64,000 nucleotides of DNA, from contig NZ_SJPW01000003.1 in the NCBI RefSeq assembly GCF_007860125.1, positions 1-64,000 on the forward strand. Direction: 5' to 3'. Positions 18,067 to 28,093 of this stretch are shown here, in pieces (positions within the stretch are counted from its first letter, which is position 1; the number at the start of each line of letters is the position of its first letter). The stretch is from Rubripirellula tenax (lineage in GTDB: Bacteria > Planctomycetota > Planctomycetia > Pirellulales > Pirellulaceae). The position numbers were made by a program, and so were the translations under genes. The notes below the pieces were generated by a model that saw only the letters and a program-made list of their open reading frames with translations, did no database searches and was not told the DNA's origin.

Positions 18067-19323
18067 CTATCGAATCAGGTACAGCAGCGGGAACAAGTAG
18101 ATCCAAATCAAGTCGACCAAGTGCCAGTAAAGCCCGACATAGTCGACCGGGCCAAAGTACTGGCGATTGAAATCGTTACGCACCGACCGGATCAACAACC
18201 AAACCAAAACCCCAATACCACCGAGAATGTGAATCGCGTGGACGCCGGTCATGCAGTAATAGATACTGAAGAAAACGCCCGCCGTCCGCGGAGTGAAAAC
18301 GTTCTCGGTCGCCGAGGTGATGCCACCTTCGACTTGACCGCCTTGGGCAACGACCGCACCGCTAGCCATCGCCGTTTGCTGCCGCCGTGCTTCCAACTCG
18401 CTTTGCAAGCCCGAATTCGTGGCATCGCTGGCCAAACGCTGGCGAATGGATAGATCACCGCCGGCCAATGCTTCTTCCGACGCATGGGCTTCATCGTGGG
18501 AGTGCTCGCCAACGGCGTGATCATGGTCACCGTGATCATGGCTGGCATGTCCGCCATCCACCATCGCATGGTCAGCCATTGCGTGATCAGCGCCGTGACC
18601 TTCCGAGCCACCGCTTTCCAAAATCATGCCTAGCCCGACGCCAACGAAGAAGCACAGGCTGACCACCGCCAAAGGTAACGCACATGCTTTTTGAAACTTA
18701 TTGCCTTGGATGGTTGCAACAACCAACCAAATGACCACTCCGATCAACACCATCAAAAACGGTGCACACAGAAAGTAGAGACTGTTTTGCAGGAAGAAAG
18801 CGACGTTCTCGCTGAACCCGTAGCTGGTTATCTGAGCGGCCGTCGGATGCGGGTTCGCCGGGTCATAGAAGAACGAACCAGCGGGCAGCAAACCCATACC
18901 CCACTTGTGCGAATACTCGATCGATTTGACACCCAAGAAGATCATTGCACAAGACAAGGTCGCGGCCAACATTCCGGTCAGCTTCTTGTATTCCTCGGTT
19001 TGCGAGCAGCGAACCGCCCAAGCCATCGTCAACGAACTGAACAACAGCACGCCCGTGTTGATCGCACCCAATTTGGTGTTCAGAAACTGGCTATTTCCTT
19101 CGAACACTTCCGGTTTCAGATTGCGGAAAATCGCGTACGCACAAAACATGCCACTGAAGAACAAGACTTCGGTGACCAGGAACAGCCAAATGCCCAGTTT
19201 TCCACTGTCGAACTGCTGCTCGGGAGTGTCAAAGTGGTGCGCCAAAAACGACGGATGGTCGTGATCATGATCGTGACCATGCGCGTCGTGCGCATTTTCG
19301 GGAGCTACGTCGATGGTAGACAT
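18067..19323 (-). CDS. ctaE: Cytochrome c oxidase subunit III with His-rich insert
   Basis: A 418-residue COX3-family protein, longer than the usual 200-270. N-terminal His/Asp-rich tract (HDAHGHDHDHDHPSFLAHHF), then helices including WLFLVTEVLFFSGMFCAYAIFR and LLFSSLTMAWAVRC. Between about residues 234 and 340 lies an insertion with about 17 His (GHGADHAMADHAM, HASHDHGDHDHAVGEHSHDE) and a Gln/Ala-rich helix; the fold resumes at TPRTAGVFFSIYYCMTGVHAIHILGG and ends YWHLVDLIWIYLFPLLYL. The ATG at 19323 was chosen because MSTIDVAPEN begins the conserved part. The His-rich tracts may bind copper or other metals. Confidence 0.93.
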   Translation of the reverse strand: MSTIDVAPENAHDAHGHDHDHDHPSFLAHHFDTPEQQFDSGKLGIWLFLVTEVLFFSGMFCAYAIFRNLKPEVFEGNSQFLNTKLGAINTGVLLFSSLTMAWAVRCSQTEEYKKLTGMLAATLSCAMIFLGVKSIEYSHKWGMGLLPAGSFFYDPANPHPTAAQITSYGFSENVAFFLQNSLYFLCAPFLMVLIGVVIWLVVATIQGNKFQKACALPLAVVSLCFFVGVGLGMILESGGSEGHGADHAMADHAMVDGGHASHDHGDHDHAVGEHSHDEAHASEEALAGGDLSIRQRLASDATNSGLQSELEARRQQTAMASGAVVAQGGQVEGGITSATENVFTPRTAGVFFSIYYCMTGVHAIHILGGIGVLVWLLIRSVRNDFNRQYFGPVDYVGLYWHLVDLIWIYLFPLLYLIR

Positions 19324-19461
19324 GGATTGAGTCTGAAAAAGGGCCGGTGATGACAGGCTGTCATCGTACAAGTAAAGGTCGGGGCGTCCAAGGACAACCA
19401 GGTCATCGATTGAACAGTTCCGTAGCGAGCCCGCAGGTCGCTACGACATTCGCTATCGCGA

Positions 19462-21210
19462 TCAGTGAGTGTCCTTGGCGTGGGCGGGCACCGCTTCGGG
19501 CGTTTCGCCAGGAACCAACTTCCGCTCGGGCTCGGTCGAAACATAACGCTCGTTTTCGTCATCCCATTCGACGTTGCTAAAGTCGTAGGGGTCGCCCACA
19601 ACCGGTGCTCGTTCGAAGTTATAAAACGGCGGCGGGCTGGTGCAGTGCCATTCCAACGTCGCACCACCCCAAGGGTTCGCCGGAGCCTTCTTGCCCTTGA
19701 CCAACGAAGTCAGCAGCACGACCAAGGCGACCAACAATCCCACGCCCAATAACAGGGCACCATAGGTACTCATTTGGTGCAGGTACGCAAATTCAGGATC
19801 GTACGTCGCGTATCGACGAGGCATCCCGCGGCTGCCCAGAACGAATTGAGGCAAGAAAGTCAGGTTGAATCCGATGAAGATGATCAGCGCGGCCAAGCGG
19901 CCACCAAATTCGCTGTACATCTTGCCGAACATTTTCGGCCACCAGTGGAACACACCGCCCAAGAAGGCGATCAGCGTTCCACCGACCATCACGTAGTGGA
20001 AGTGGGCAACAACGAAGTACGTGTCGTGCAAGTGCATGTCGGTGGCGAGCGTGCCGAGGTGCAGCCCCGTCAATCCGCCAATCGTGAACAGGAAGATGAA
20101 CGCGATGGCAAAGCACATCGGCGTCGTCAGGCTGATCGAGCCCTTGTACATGGTCGCCAACCAGTTGAACACCTTGATCGCCGACGGTACGGATACCGTG
20201 AACGTCAACGCACTGAACACGATCGTGGTCAACGGGCTCATGCCGGCGGTGAACATGTGGTGTCCCCATACCAGGAAGCCCAGCAGGGCGATCGCGATCG
20301 AAGAGTAGGCGATGAAGCGATATCCGAAGATTCGTTTGTGCGAGTGAACACTGATCAAATCGCTGATGATGCCGAAGGCTGGCAAAATCATGATGTAAAC
20401 GGCCGGGTGGCTGTAGAACCAGAAAAAGTGTTGGTACGTGACCGGGTCACCGTTGAATTCAGGATCGAAAATCCCGATGTGCATCGTGCGTTCGGCAATC
20501 AGCAACAGCAACGTGATCCCCAAGACGGGCGTCGCCAAGACTTGGATGATGCTTGTCGAATACGTGGCCCACAGGAACAATGGCATGCGAAACCAAGTCA
20601 TTCCCGGCGGACGCATCGTATTGATCGTCACGATGAAATTCAGACCGGTAAAGATCGAACTGAACCCCAGAATGAACGCGCCCATCGTCGCGGCGATCAC
20701 CGAGGTGTCGGTCGTCGTGCTGTACGGCGTGTAGAACGTCCATCCCGTGTCCAAACCCGTGCTGAACAAAGCGGCGATGAAGAACACCGCGCCGACGCAC
20801 CACAGGTAAAAACTGCACAAATTCAGCCGCGGAAACGCGACGTCCTTGGCCCCCAACATCACCGGCACTAGGAAATTACCCAATGCCGCGGGAACACTTG
20901 GGATGATGAACAAGAACACCATCACCGCACCGTGCAGCGTGAAAACTTGGTTGTAATAGTTGTTCGCTTCGGCACCCTTGAAGATCGCGCCTTCGGGTTG
21001 AAACAGGTGCAACCGAATCAACAGGGCGAGCAACCCGGCGAATCCAAACGCCAAAGTCACACCGATCAGATACATCACCCCGATCCGCTTGTGGTCGAGC
21101 GTGAACACCCAACTGAGCACACCCTTGGAATTGGTGAGATAGTTCTCACTTTCAGTCGGATATCCTGGGTCGCGAACGACGGAGCCTTTCGGAATCGAGC
21201 CGGCAGACAT
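19462..21210 (-). CDS. ctaD: Cytochrome c oxidase subunit I (A2 type)
   Basis: The 582-residue catalytic subunit of a heme-copper oxidase that reduces oxygen to water and pumps protons. Start [12 protein letters not shown]. Twelve or more helices; the binuclear-centre segment reads [15 protein letters not shown], i.e. the YSHP motif of A2-type enzymes in place of [16 protein letters not shown] carries the next heme/CuB histidines, and [14 protein letters not shown] the heme a and a3 ligands. It fits a caa3 oxidase, agreeing with the cytochrome c domain fused to subunit II next door. Confidence 0.97.
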   Translation of the reverse strand: MSAGSIPKGSVVRDPGYPTESENYLTNSKGVLSWVFTLDHKRIGVMYLIGVTLAFGFAGLLALLIRLHLFQPEGAIFKGAEANNYYNQVFTLHGAVMVFLFIIPSVPAALGNFLVPVMLGAKDVAFPRLNLCSFYLWCVGAVFFIAALFSTGLDTGWTFYTPYSTTTDTSVIAATMGAFILGFSSIFTGLNFIVTINTMRPPGMTWFRMPLFLWATYSTSIIQVLATPVLGITLLLLIAERTMHIGIFDPEFNGDPVTYQHFFWFYSHPAVYIMILPAFGIISDLISVHSHKRIFGYRFIAYSSIAIALLGFLVWGHHMFTAGMSPLTTIVFSALTFTVSVPSAIKVFNWLATMYKGSISLTTPMCFAIAFIFLFTIGGLTGLHLGTLATDMHLHDTYFVVAHFHYVMVGGTLIAFLGGVFHWWPKMFGKMYSEFGGRLAALIIFIGFNLTFLPQFVLGSRGMPRRYATYDPEFAYLHQMSTYGALLLGVGLLVALVVLLTSLVKGKKAPANPWGGATLEWHCTSPPPFYNFERAPVVGDPYDFSNVEWDDENERYVSTEPERKLVPGETPEAVPAHAKDTH

Positions 21211-21273
21211 GGTAAAGCCTCTAAAACGGATGATGCGATGGATGGTTGGTCGAGAACAGAAGCAAAGCGGTGG

Positions 21274-22380
21274 TTACTTTGCTGCGTCCCCGCTGGAGAG
21301 CGTTTTCAGGTATTCGACGATTGAATAGATGTCATCGTCGCTGAGCTGACCCTTGTAACTTGGCATGACCGGTTGGTAGCCGGCAACAATTTTTTCTTTG
21401 GGGTACAAGATCGATTCGCGAAGGTAGTTTTCATCGGCCTTGACCGATCCACCCACGGTCATTTCCTCGTCGCGACCATAAAGCCCACCGAAGGACGGCC
21501 CGACTCGCTTCGATCCGTCCACGCTGTGACAGCCGGCGCATCCGCGGTTCTTGTACAATTTTTCGCCGTACTCGGCGGGGGGAGTACCGTCTGGGCGGAC
21601 GCTGTTCGCCGAAATCCAATCGGTCAAGTCTTTCAACGTTTCGTGAACGACAACGACCGTCTGCATTTCAGAGTGGTTGGTGCCACAGTATTCGGTGCAG
21701 TAAAGGTCAAAAAACCTATAGCCATCAGGCGTGAATTGATGCTTATCGTAGTTCCAGGTCTCGCCCAAGTCCTTGGTTTCTTTGACCGCGGCCGCAAGCT
21801 CTGCGTCGCTGACTCGTTCGTTCGCCACGGTGGGCTTGAACCACATGTAGTTGTAACGGCCCGGGACGATGTCCTTCTTGGCACGAAACGCGGGCACGTA
21901 AAGGCTGTGGATGACGTCCGTCGAACGCATCGACAACTTCACTGGTTCATCCAACAGAATGTGCAACTCGGGATGAAAGACACCTGAACCGTAGTCCATC
22001 GTCCATCCCCATTTGAATGCCTGGACGTTGATTTCGTTCGCGCCATCGGGAACGTCACGCTGATCTAAGTAAGCGCGGGCCCCCAAAATGAACATGCCGA
22101 CCAGAAAGAACGAAGGTCCGATTGACCATGTCAGTTCAAGAATCGTGTTGTGAGCAACGTTGCTCTCGGCCTTGGTACCCTTCGGCTTTTTGTACTTGAC
22201 CGAAAAATACACCAGCGCGAACACGATCGGGATGAAGAACACCAAGCAAGTGTAAGTGATCCAGTTGTACAACCAGTCATTGGTTTCCGAGAACGTCGAC
22301 GCTGACTGCGGAAACCAAGCGTAGGGCTCGGCGTAGTCGCTGAGCAGCGAAAATGCGTTTGTGAAGTTCATCGACATCAT
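21274..22380 (-). CDS. ctaC: Cytochrome c oxidase subunit II with cytochrome c domain
   Basis: A caa3-type subunit II of about 368 residues. Two N-terminal membrane helices anchor the periplasmic CuA domain, whose ligands lie in DLYCTEYCGTNHSEMQ. A C-terminal cytochrome c domain carries heme motif CAGCH and a distal Met region (QPVMPSYKGQLSDDDI). The ATG at 22380 was chosen; the frame also opens at a TTG four codons earlier. It accepts electrons, directly or from alternative complex III, and passes them to subunit I. Confidence 0.95.
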   Translation of the reverse strand: MMSMNFTNAFSLLSDYAEPYAWFPQSASTFSETNDWLYNWITYTCLVFFIPIVFALVYFSVKYKKPKGTKAESNVAHNTILELTWSIGPSFFLVGMFILGARAYLDQRDVPDGANEINVQAFKWGWTMDYGSGVFHPELHILLDEPVKLSMRSTDVIHSLYVPAFRAKKDIVPGRYNYMWFKPTVANERVSDAELAAAVKETKDLGETWNYDKHQFTPDGYRFFDLYCTEYCGTNHSEMQTVVVVHETLKDLTDWISANSVRPDGTPPAEYGEKLYKNRGCAGCHSVDGSKRVGPSFGGLYGRDEEMTVGGSVKADENYLRESILYPKEKIVAGYQPVMPSYKGQLSDDDIYSIVEYLKTLSSGDAAK

Positions 22381-22449
22381 GACGGGTTTCAAGCGGAAAG
22401 TTTTTAGGATGTGTTGAGTTATCGAGTTCGGCCGGTAGATCGACGGGTG

Positions 22450-23379
22450 TCAGTCGTCGCGTGACGTTTCCTGCACTTCGTCGGCCTCGGTCGCTGCGGT
22501 GACGCTGCCTTTGCGACCGATCCAATACGGTGCCAAACACGCCAACATCAAACCGATCGTCGCGGCGCCACCAAGACGCATGATCTTCCAAGCCTGCGGA
22601 ACGTAACTGTTGCTATCGGGATCGTAACTGAAGCACCACAAAACGAATTGATCGACGGGAGTGCCGACCGTGCCATCGCCCGCTTCCACGAGCGCCTTGC
22701 GAAGGTCTTCAGTTTCAAACGTTACGGCCAACGAGTATCGCGTCACCACGCCCTTGGGTGAAACGAACGCCAACATCGCCGGGTGATAGTACTCGCCCGA
22801 CTTGGCGTCATACGTGTATCGAAAGCCTAAAACATCGGCCAACTTGGTAATGATCGGTTGTTGAGCGGTACAGAACTCCCAACCCTCTTCGGCGCGGGGA
22901 TGTTTTGATACCAATTGTTCGACGTATTTGTCTTTTGTCTTGCGAGCCGTTGCGGTCGATTCTTTTGGGTCGATGCTGACGCTTAGCATTTGAAAGTCTT
23001 CGCCGATCCGCAGATCCAATTCGCCCAGCGACTTGGCCAGTTGGTTCAACTGGACGTTGCAAAGCATCGGACAATTGCTGTAATTGAGCGACACGATCGT
23101 CGGTTTGTTGCCGTCGATGAAGTAGCCCGTCTTGACCTTGCGACCGGCTGAATCGGTCAGCGGCAAGTTCAGCGGAATCTGGGCGCCGAGATTTTGTTCG
23201 ACGGTCACGTTTTCGACTTCACGCGGCACGCCGTTGTTCAGCGAGACATCAGCGCCCGATTGCAAACCTTGTGCAACCAGCGATGAACTCAGCACCAAGG
23301 GCGCAGCGATCGCGACGAAGCCGGTAAAAAATACCGACGCGAGAGGATTAGGTTTCGTCGCTGCCACTTTTCTTTTCAT
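22450..23379 (-). CDS. SCO1/SenC copper-delivery protein
   Basis: A 309-residue thioredoxin-fold copper chaperone for the CuA site. An N-terminal signal/anchor (SVFFTGFVAIAAPLVLSSSLVAQG) is followed by the SCO domain with the CPMLC copper-binding pair and the conserved His in SGEYYHPAML. Unusually there is a further membrane helix near the C terminus (GGAATIGLMLACLAPYWIG). It lies directly upstream of ctaC on the same strand, and its 5' end overlaps the 3' end of the 110-residue gene before it by 32 nt. Confidence 0.92.
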   Translation of the reverse strand: MKRKVAATKPNPLASVFFTGFVAIAAPLVLSSSLVAQGLQSGADVSLNNGVPREVENVTVEQNLGAQIPLNLPLTDSAGRKVKTGYFIDGNKPTIVSLNYSNCPMLCNVQLNQLAKSLGELDLRIGEDFQMLSVSIDPKESTATARKTKDKYVEQLVSKHPRAEEGWEFCTAQQPIITKLADVLGFRYTYDAKSGEYYHPAMLAFVSPKGVVTRYSLAVTFETEDLRKALVEAGDGTVGTPVDQFVLWCFSYDPDSNSYVPQAWKIMRLGGAATIGLMLACLAPYWIGRKGSVTAATEADEVQETSRDD

Positions 23380-23680
23380 TGCTGGGTTGGTTGTCCGCGT
23401 TCGCTTTGTCCTTGACCATCAATTCGATGGCGTCCTTGACCGGAATCGTGATGCTGCCCGTGTCAGGATTGACACCAAACTCGCTGATTTGTGCGGTTTG
23501 CTCGTCGAGTATCTGGTTTTGACGGCGGTAATCGCTCTGGGCCGCCGTTTCGACCTCCTGCCACTGCTTCATCGAGTAGTACAGCACTTGAACCGCCAAA
23601 GCGGTGACGCCCGTCACAACAATCGAGATAATTCCGACTGTGAAAATTCGCTTTACGTTCAGATCGTCGTAAGCTGCCAT
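23348..23680 (-). CDS. Small single-helix protein of the respiratory block
   Basis: A 110-residue protein with one membrane helix (IFTVGIISIVVTGVTALAVQVLYYSM, about residues 12-37) and a soluble C-terminal part that ends acidic/polar. I recognise no domain. It sits between actF and the SCO gene and overlaps the latter, so it is co-expressed with the electron-transfer complex and may be a small accessory subunit; that is inference from context. Confidence 0.75.
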   Translation of the reverse strand: MAAYDDLNVKRIFTVGIISIVVTGVTALAVQVLYYSMKQWQEVETAAQSDYRRQNQILDEQTAQISEFGVNPDTGSITIPVKDAIELMVKDKANADNQPSNEKKSGSDET

Positions 23681-23764
23681 GTTTTTATTGTGGTGGAAAA
23701 CGTGTTCGAAAGGGGAAAAATTGCCTCAGACTGCGTCATCACGACGCATCCGACGTACGACCGA

Positions 23765-25027
23765 CTAGACGTTCTCGAATGCCATCGATTCGGCCAATCG
23801 GGGATCACGAACCGCCACGACTTTCGTGTCGCCGGCAACCTTCAACACCAACCCGGTCAGCAGGGCCGCCATCCCAACGACACACATCACCGCCGACGCA
23901 ACGCCGATGGTCTGGATCGTATAGGGTAATTCACCGGCCACGGTCGCTTCCGGCATGATGATCCAGAAGATGTCCGCGAAGTGCATGACCAAGACGTAAG
24001 CAGCCCAAAACGCGATGATCGCTGGACGACGACGAACAAACATGCTCATCAAGCCAAAGAACGGCAGCAACCAGTGCAGAAAAATCAACAGGACCGTCAA
24101 CGTTCCCCACCCACCAAGTTGGCGGTGATAGATCCACTCGGTTTCTTCCGGAATATTGCCGTACCAAATCAGCATGTACTGACTGAACGCGATGTACATC
24201 CAAAACAGCAAGAAACCGAAGATCAGCTTCGCCAAGTCGTGGTAGTGCTCGACGGTGACTTCATCACGCATCGCACCCTTCTTTTGCAACATGTAAGCCG
24301 AAACGGCCAACATGCTGTGCGTCGCCAGAACGCTGCCAGCGAAAAGGTACACGCCGAACATCGTCGAGAACCACATCGGCGACAGGCTCATCACCCAGTC
24401 GAAGGCTGCGAACGAGGTAACGCCGCAGAACGCCATCGTTGCCGGCCCACTCCAGTATTGCAAACGATCGGTCATCGCTCGCTCGCCGGTTTGATCCTGT
24501 TGCGTGCTGCCGCGGAAAAAGTACAGAGCCAAAAACAACCAGACGGCGAAGTAGATGACCGAGCGAATAGTAAACCAGCCCTGGTTCAGCCAGCGAGACT
24601 TTTCGGCCCATGCATCGGTAGGCAGGTGGTTGGCCGTTGCGAAGTTCGGATCGTCCCAGCGATAGAGCGTGCCTTCGCCCATCAACAGCGTCATCAAGAT
24701 CGGCAGAAACAAGATCGCCAACGGAAACAACATCATCATCACCAGTTCGGCGATTCGGCGGATCACGGTGCTCCAGCCGGCGCGAACGAGGTGTTGGATC
24801 AGCACGAAGAACAGCGATCCGGTCGCCAACGTTAGGCAATAGATGAACGCGGCCAAATAGGCCGACATGCCGACTTGGGGACTTCCCATGAAGCTGCCAA
24901 CGGCCCAACCCGCTACCAACAACAGCAATCCGCCACCCAACAGGGGGGTGGTCAGTGCCGAGAGGGCAGCCGGTAGCATGAAGGCCGGATCATCGGCGGG
25001 TTTGACGACAGGGCGTGCGTGAGACAT
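23765..25027 (-). CDS. actF: Alternative complex III subunit F (NrfD-like)
   Basis: A 420-residue polytopic membrane protein with about ten helices, the second NrfD-like subunit of the quinol:cytochrome c/HiPIP oxidoreductase (alternative complex III). Segments such as LPTDAWAEKSRWLNQGWFTIRSV, WSGPATMAFCGVTSFAAFDWVMSLSPMWFSTMFGVYLFAG and AFSQYMLIWYGNIPEETEW are characteristic. It follows the actD-E fusion at a 96-nt gap that contains a tandem ATTGATCAGTA repeat. Confidence 0.93.
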   Translation of the reverse strand: MSHARPVVKPADDPAFMLPAALSALTTPLLGGGLLLLVAGWAVGSFMGSPQVGMSAYLAAFIYCLTLATGSLFFVLIQHLVRAGWSTVIRRIAELVMMMLFPLAILFLPILMTLLMGEGTLYRWDDPNFATANHLPTDAWAEKSRWLNQGWFTIRSVIYFAVWLFLALYFFRGSTQQDQTGERAMTDRLQYWSGPATMAFCGVTSFAAFDWVMSLSPMWFSTMFGVYLFAGSVLATHSMLAVSAYMLQKKGAMRDEVTVEHYHDLAKLIFGFLLFWMYIAFSQYMLIWYGNIPEETEWIYHRQLGGWGTLTVLLIFLHWLLPFFGLMSMFVRRRPAIIAFWAAYVLVMHFADIFWIIMPEATVAGELPYTIQTIGVASAVMCVVGMAALLTGLVLKVAGDTKVVAVRDPRLAESMAFENV

Positions 25028-25123
25028 CAGTGCGAACGCTTGTAAAGTTTAAGTGAATTGATCAGTAATTGATCAGTAATATGATCTTGCGGTCGATCAG
25101 GGTTGGCTCGATCCGCTATCGAT

Positions 25124-26584
25124 TTAAGCCGACGGCTTGTCGCTCTCGGCTTTGGCAGCTTTCGCCGCCGATTCCTCGGCGGCCTTCTTTTCGGCCTCCG
25201 CTTGTTCTTTCAACTTCTGTTGAACGGCAGCTTGCTGTTTCTCGATCGCCTTCTTCTTCGAAGCCGGCACCAAGTCAATCGAAGCGTTTTGGCTCTTCTG
25301 CAACGCTCTTACATAGGCCACGATCGCCCAGCGGTCTTCGACCTTGATCTGCGACGCATAGCCCGGCATCTTGCGGATACCGTTGCTGATCGTGTTGAAC
25401 AGCTTGCCATCGGGATACTTACCCGCGTACAGGCTGTCCTGATGCAGCGAGGACGGCGGCACCCACGTGCCCGCCAAAATCTTCTGGGCCCGTCGGTTCA
25501 CCAGTCCGTTGCCACCACCGTTCATTCCGTGGCACACCGAACAATAGATCCCAAACTGCTGTTGGCCTTTCTCCAGCAATGCGGCCGTTAGTTCGCTCGG
25601 GTTTTCACCCAACCAAGGCGTCGTATCCATCACGCCGGGGGCCGGTGAGGCGGCGGCTTTCGGAGCACCATCGGACTTCGCAGCGGAATCGGCCTTCGCT
25701 TCGGCATCATCCAGAGCCCGCACCAACATCGCAGCACGTGGCCCATCGATTTTCGCAAGCGCGTCGATGTCGATGCCCGTTTGATAGTTCAAGTCCATTT
25801 GACCGCGGGCCACCGTTCCGGGAACGTCTGGCCGCATCGCTCGCGCGTCGGCGAACAGGGTCGTGTTCTGCTGAGCATCCTTGGAAGGCGAAAAATCCAT
25901 GTCATAGAAAATATGGAAGCGTGGCGAAGAACTATTCGTCACTCGCATCTTCAGTACGATCAACAACGGAATGATCGACAGAGCGACCATCACCATCCAC
26001 GACGTGATGATGAACTTCGGCACCTTCTTGGGCGAATCGTCTTCCATCACCGTGGTGATGTACTCGCTACCCGTTTCACTGAACAGTTTCTCAACGCCGG
26101 CGCGGTCGTACCGGGCATCCGACGCGTCGACGTAAACGAAGAATCGATCGTCCGTGACCCGATCAAACCGAGGATCGGTAAAAACGGGGTTACTGAACTT
26201 GGGCAATCCGTTGAGCGCCCACATTCCGAAGAACGCGCCGAACGATGCGAACAAAATCGTCAATTCGAACGCGACGGGAATAAACGCTGGCAGCGAAATG
26301 TACGGCTTGCCTGAGATGATGTACGGGTAATCGATCCCGTTCATCCAAATCTGCATGCACAACCCGGTCAACGTGCCAGTCAATCCGCACGCCAACACGA
26401 TCCAGGGCAACTTGGTCGGCTTGATACCGAGCGCCTTATCGATGCCGTGAACCGCGAACGGCGCAAACGCATCCGTCTTGGTGTAACCGGCATCGCGAAC
26501 GCGACGACAAGCATCCATCAAGGTATCGACCGAGGTGTACTCGGCGGCAATTCCGTGAACTTTTTTATCGGTGGTTTCAGACAT
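25124..26584 (-). CDS. Fused ActD-ActE: DUF3341 plus monoheme cytochrome c
   Basis: A 486-residue fusion of two subunits usually encoded separately. Residues about 1-170 are ActD (DUF3341) with two membrane helices (LPWIVLACGLTGTLTGLCM and FIPVAFELTILFASFGAFFGMW). A third helix (IITSWMVMVALSIIPLLIVL) leads into the ActE-like region, whose cytochrome c domain has heme motif CSVCH at about 346-350 and a distal Met in RKMPGYAS. The C-terminal tail is a Lys/Ala/Glu-rich helix. The ATG at 26584 begins MSETTDKKVHG, 7 nt after the actC stop. No stop or frameshift interrupts the join, so the fusion is real in this assembly. Confidence 0.93.
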   Translation of the reverse strand: MSETTDKKVHGIAAEYTSVDTLMDACRRVRDAGYTKTDAFAPFAVHGIDKALGIKPTKLPWIVLACGLTGTLTGLCMQIWMNGIDYPYIISGKPYISLPAFIPVAFELTILFASFGAFFGMWALNGLPKFSNPVFTDPRFDRVTDDRFFVYVDASDARYDRAGVEKLFSETGSEYITTVMEDDSPKKVPKFIITSWMVMVALSIIPLLIVLKMRVTNSSSPRFHIFYDMDFSPSKDAQQNTTLFADARAMRPDVPGTVARGQMDLNYQTGIDIDALAKIDGPRAAMLVRALDDAEAKADSAAKSDGAPKAAASPAPGVMDTTPWLGENPSELTAALLEKGQQQFGIYCSVCHGMNGGGNGLVNRRAQKILAGTWVPPSSLHQDSLYAGKYPDGKLFNTISNGIRKMPGYASQIKVEDRWAIVAYVRALQKSQNASIDLVPASKKKAIEKQQAAVQQKLKEQAEAEKKAAEESAAKAAKAESDKPSA

Positions 26585-26591
26585 CGGTATT

Positions 26592-28013
26592 TTAGTGCTC
26601 GTCTGCTTGGGACGTGTTTTCATGGGACATGTGATGCTGCTTCGCAAGCGTCCACTTCACTTCGGCCATGTTGATCACCGGCATCAACCGGCAGAACAAC
26701 AAGAACAGCGTGAAGAACAGACCAAACGAACCAATCAGCATCGACCAGTCGACCCATGTCGGAGAGAAATACGCCCAGGCGCTGGGAAGATAATCGCGTG
26801 ACAAACTCGAAATCACAATCACGAATCGCTCGAACCACATTCCGATGTTCACAAAGATCGAAATGATCACGATGATCCAAGGTGTTGTGCGGAACTTTTT
26901 GAACCAGAACAACTGAGGACTGATCACGTTGCAGGAAACCATCGTCCAATAGGCCCACCAATACGGACCAAATGCACGGTTCAAGAACGCAAACTTCTCT
27001 TCGGGCACCTGGCCGTACCAAGCGATAAAGAATTCTGTGCCGTAAGCCAGTCCGACGATCGATCCGGTCGCCAGGATGATCTTGCACATGTTGTCCAAGT
27101 GGCGAATCGTGATCAACTTTTCCAGACCCAACATGGTGCGGGCCGGGATCATCAACGTTAACACCATCGCGAAACCACTAAAGATGGCCCCGGCAACAAA
27201 GTAGGGTGGGAAAATCGTCGTGTGCCAACCGGGAACTTGCGAAACCGCGAAGTCGAACGAAACGATCGTGTGCACCGACAAAACCAGCGGCGCGGCGAAC
27301 GCAGCCAACAATGCATAGGCCTTCTCGTAACGCATCCAGTGACGCGACGACCCCGACCAACCGAGCGACAGAAAGCCGTAAGCCATTCGTCGCCATTTGT
27401 TCTTGGAACGATCGCGGAATGTCGCCAAATCCGGCACCATCCCCATGTACCAAAACAGCAACGAAACGGTGCCGTACGTGGACACGGCAAACACGTCCCA
27501 CAACAACGGACTGCGGAATTGGGGCCACATCCAAAGATTCAAACTGGGATAAGGTGCCAACCAAAACGCCAACCAAGCCCGACCGACGTGGATCCCCGGG
27601 AACGTTCCCGCACACACGACGGCGAAGATCGTCATCGCCTCGGCGGCCCGGTTGATCCCCGTCCGCCAGTCTTGGCGAAACAGATACAAAATCGCGCTGA
27701 TCAATGTACCGGCGTGACCGATACCGACCCAGAACACGAAGTTGACAATCGGCCAACCCCAGAACACCGGCGATCGGTTACCCCAGACGCCGACGCCCGT
27801 GTAAAGCAAGTAAAGGATGCAGATACCGAACCACTGAAGCAGTGCGAACGAGATCAAGAACCCGATCACCCAAGCCTTGTTCGGCTTTCGCTCGGCAACT
27901 TGACACACCGTTTCGGTGATATCGTGAAACGTCGTGTCGCCCAACACCAACGGGGCACGTTCGCCCGGGCGTTCGACGCTGTTGTCCAGTCCGTTGGGGA
28001 TGGCAAGTGACAT
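26592..28013 (-). CDS. actC: Alternative complex III subunit C (NrfD-like, quinone site)
   Basis: A 473-residue integral membrane protein with about ten helices of the NrfD/PsrC family, expected to hold a quinol-binding site and feed electrons to ActB. Characteristic stretches are [61 protein letters not shown] and [22 protein letters not shown]. The ATG at 28013 is directly preceded by a heptameric repeat array. The gene lies between actB and the actD-E fusion. Confidence 0.95.
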   Translation of the reverse strand: MSLAIPNGLDNSVERPGERAPLVLGDTTFHDITETVCQVAERKPNKAWVIGFLISFALLQWFGICILYLLYTGVGVWGNRSPVFWGWPIVNFVFWVGIGHAGTLISAILYLFRQDWRTGINRAAEAMTIFAVVCAGTFPGIHVGRAWLAFWLAPYPSLNLWMWPQFRSPLLWDVFAVSTYGTVSLLFWYMGMVPDLATFRDRSKNKWRRMAYGFLSLGWSGSSRHWMRYEKAYALLAAFAAPLVLSVHTIVSFDFAVSQVPGWHTTIFPPYFVAGAIFSGFAMVLTLMIPARTMLGLEKLITIRHLDNMCKIILATGSIVGLAYGTEFFIAWYGQVPEEKFAFLNRAFGPYWWAYWTMVSCNVISPQLFWFKKFRTTPWIIVIISIFVNIGMWFERFVIVISSLSRDYLPSAWAYFSPTWVDWSMLIGSFGLFFTLFLLFCRLMPVINMAEVKWTLAKQHHMSHENTSQADEH

Positions 28014-28055
28014 AAGGAATAGGTTTCAGGTATCAGGTATCAGTTGAAAGGAAAA
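28014..28055 (-). repeat. Heptameric CCTNNNN array abutting actC start
   Basis: Read on the plus strand the units are AAGGAAT, AGGTTTC, AGGTATC, AGGTATC, AGTTGAA, AGGAAAA in strict 7-bp register. On the coding (minus) strand this is a CCTNNNN-type array that runs up to the ATG of actC. No complementary arm is seen near the actB stop. Confidence 0.8.
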
Positions 28056-28093
28056 CGCAGGTCGACCAGCCCAGCGGGCCGATCGTGGCGAGG

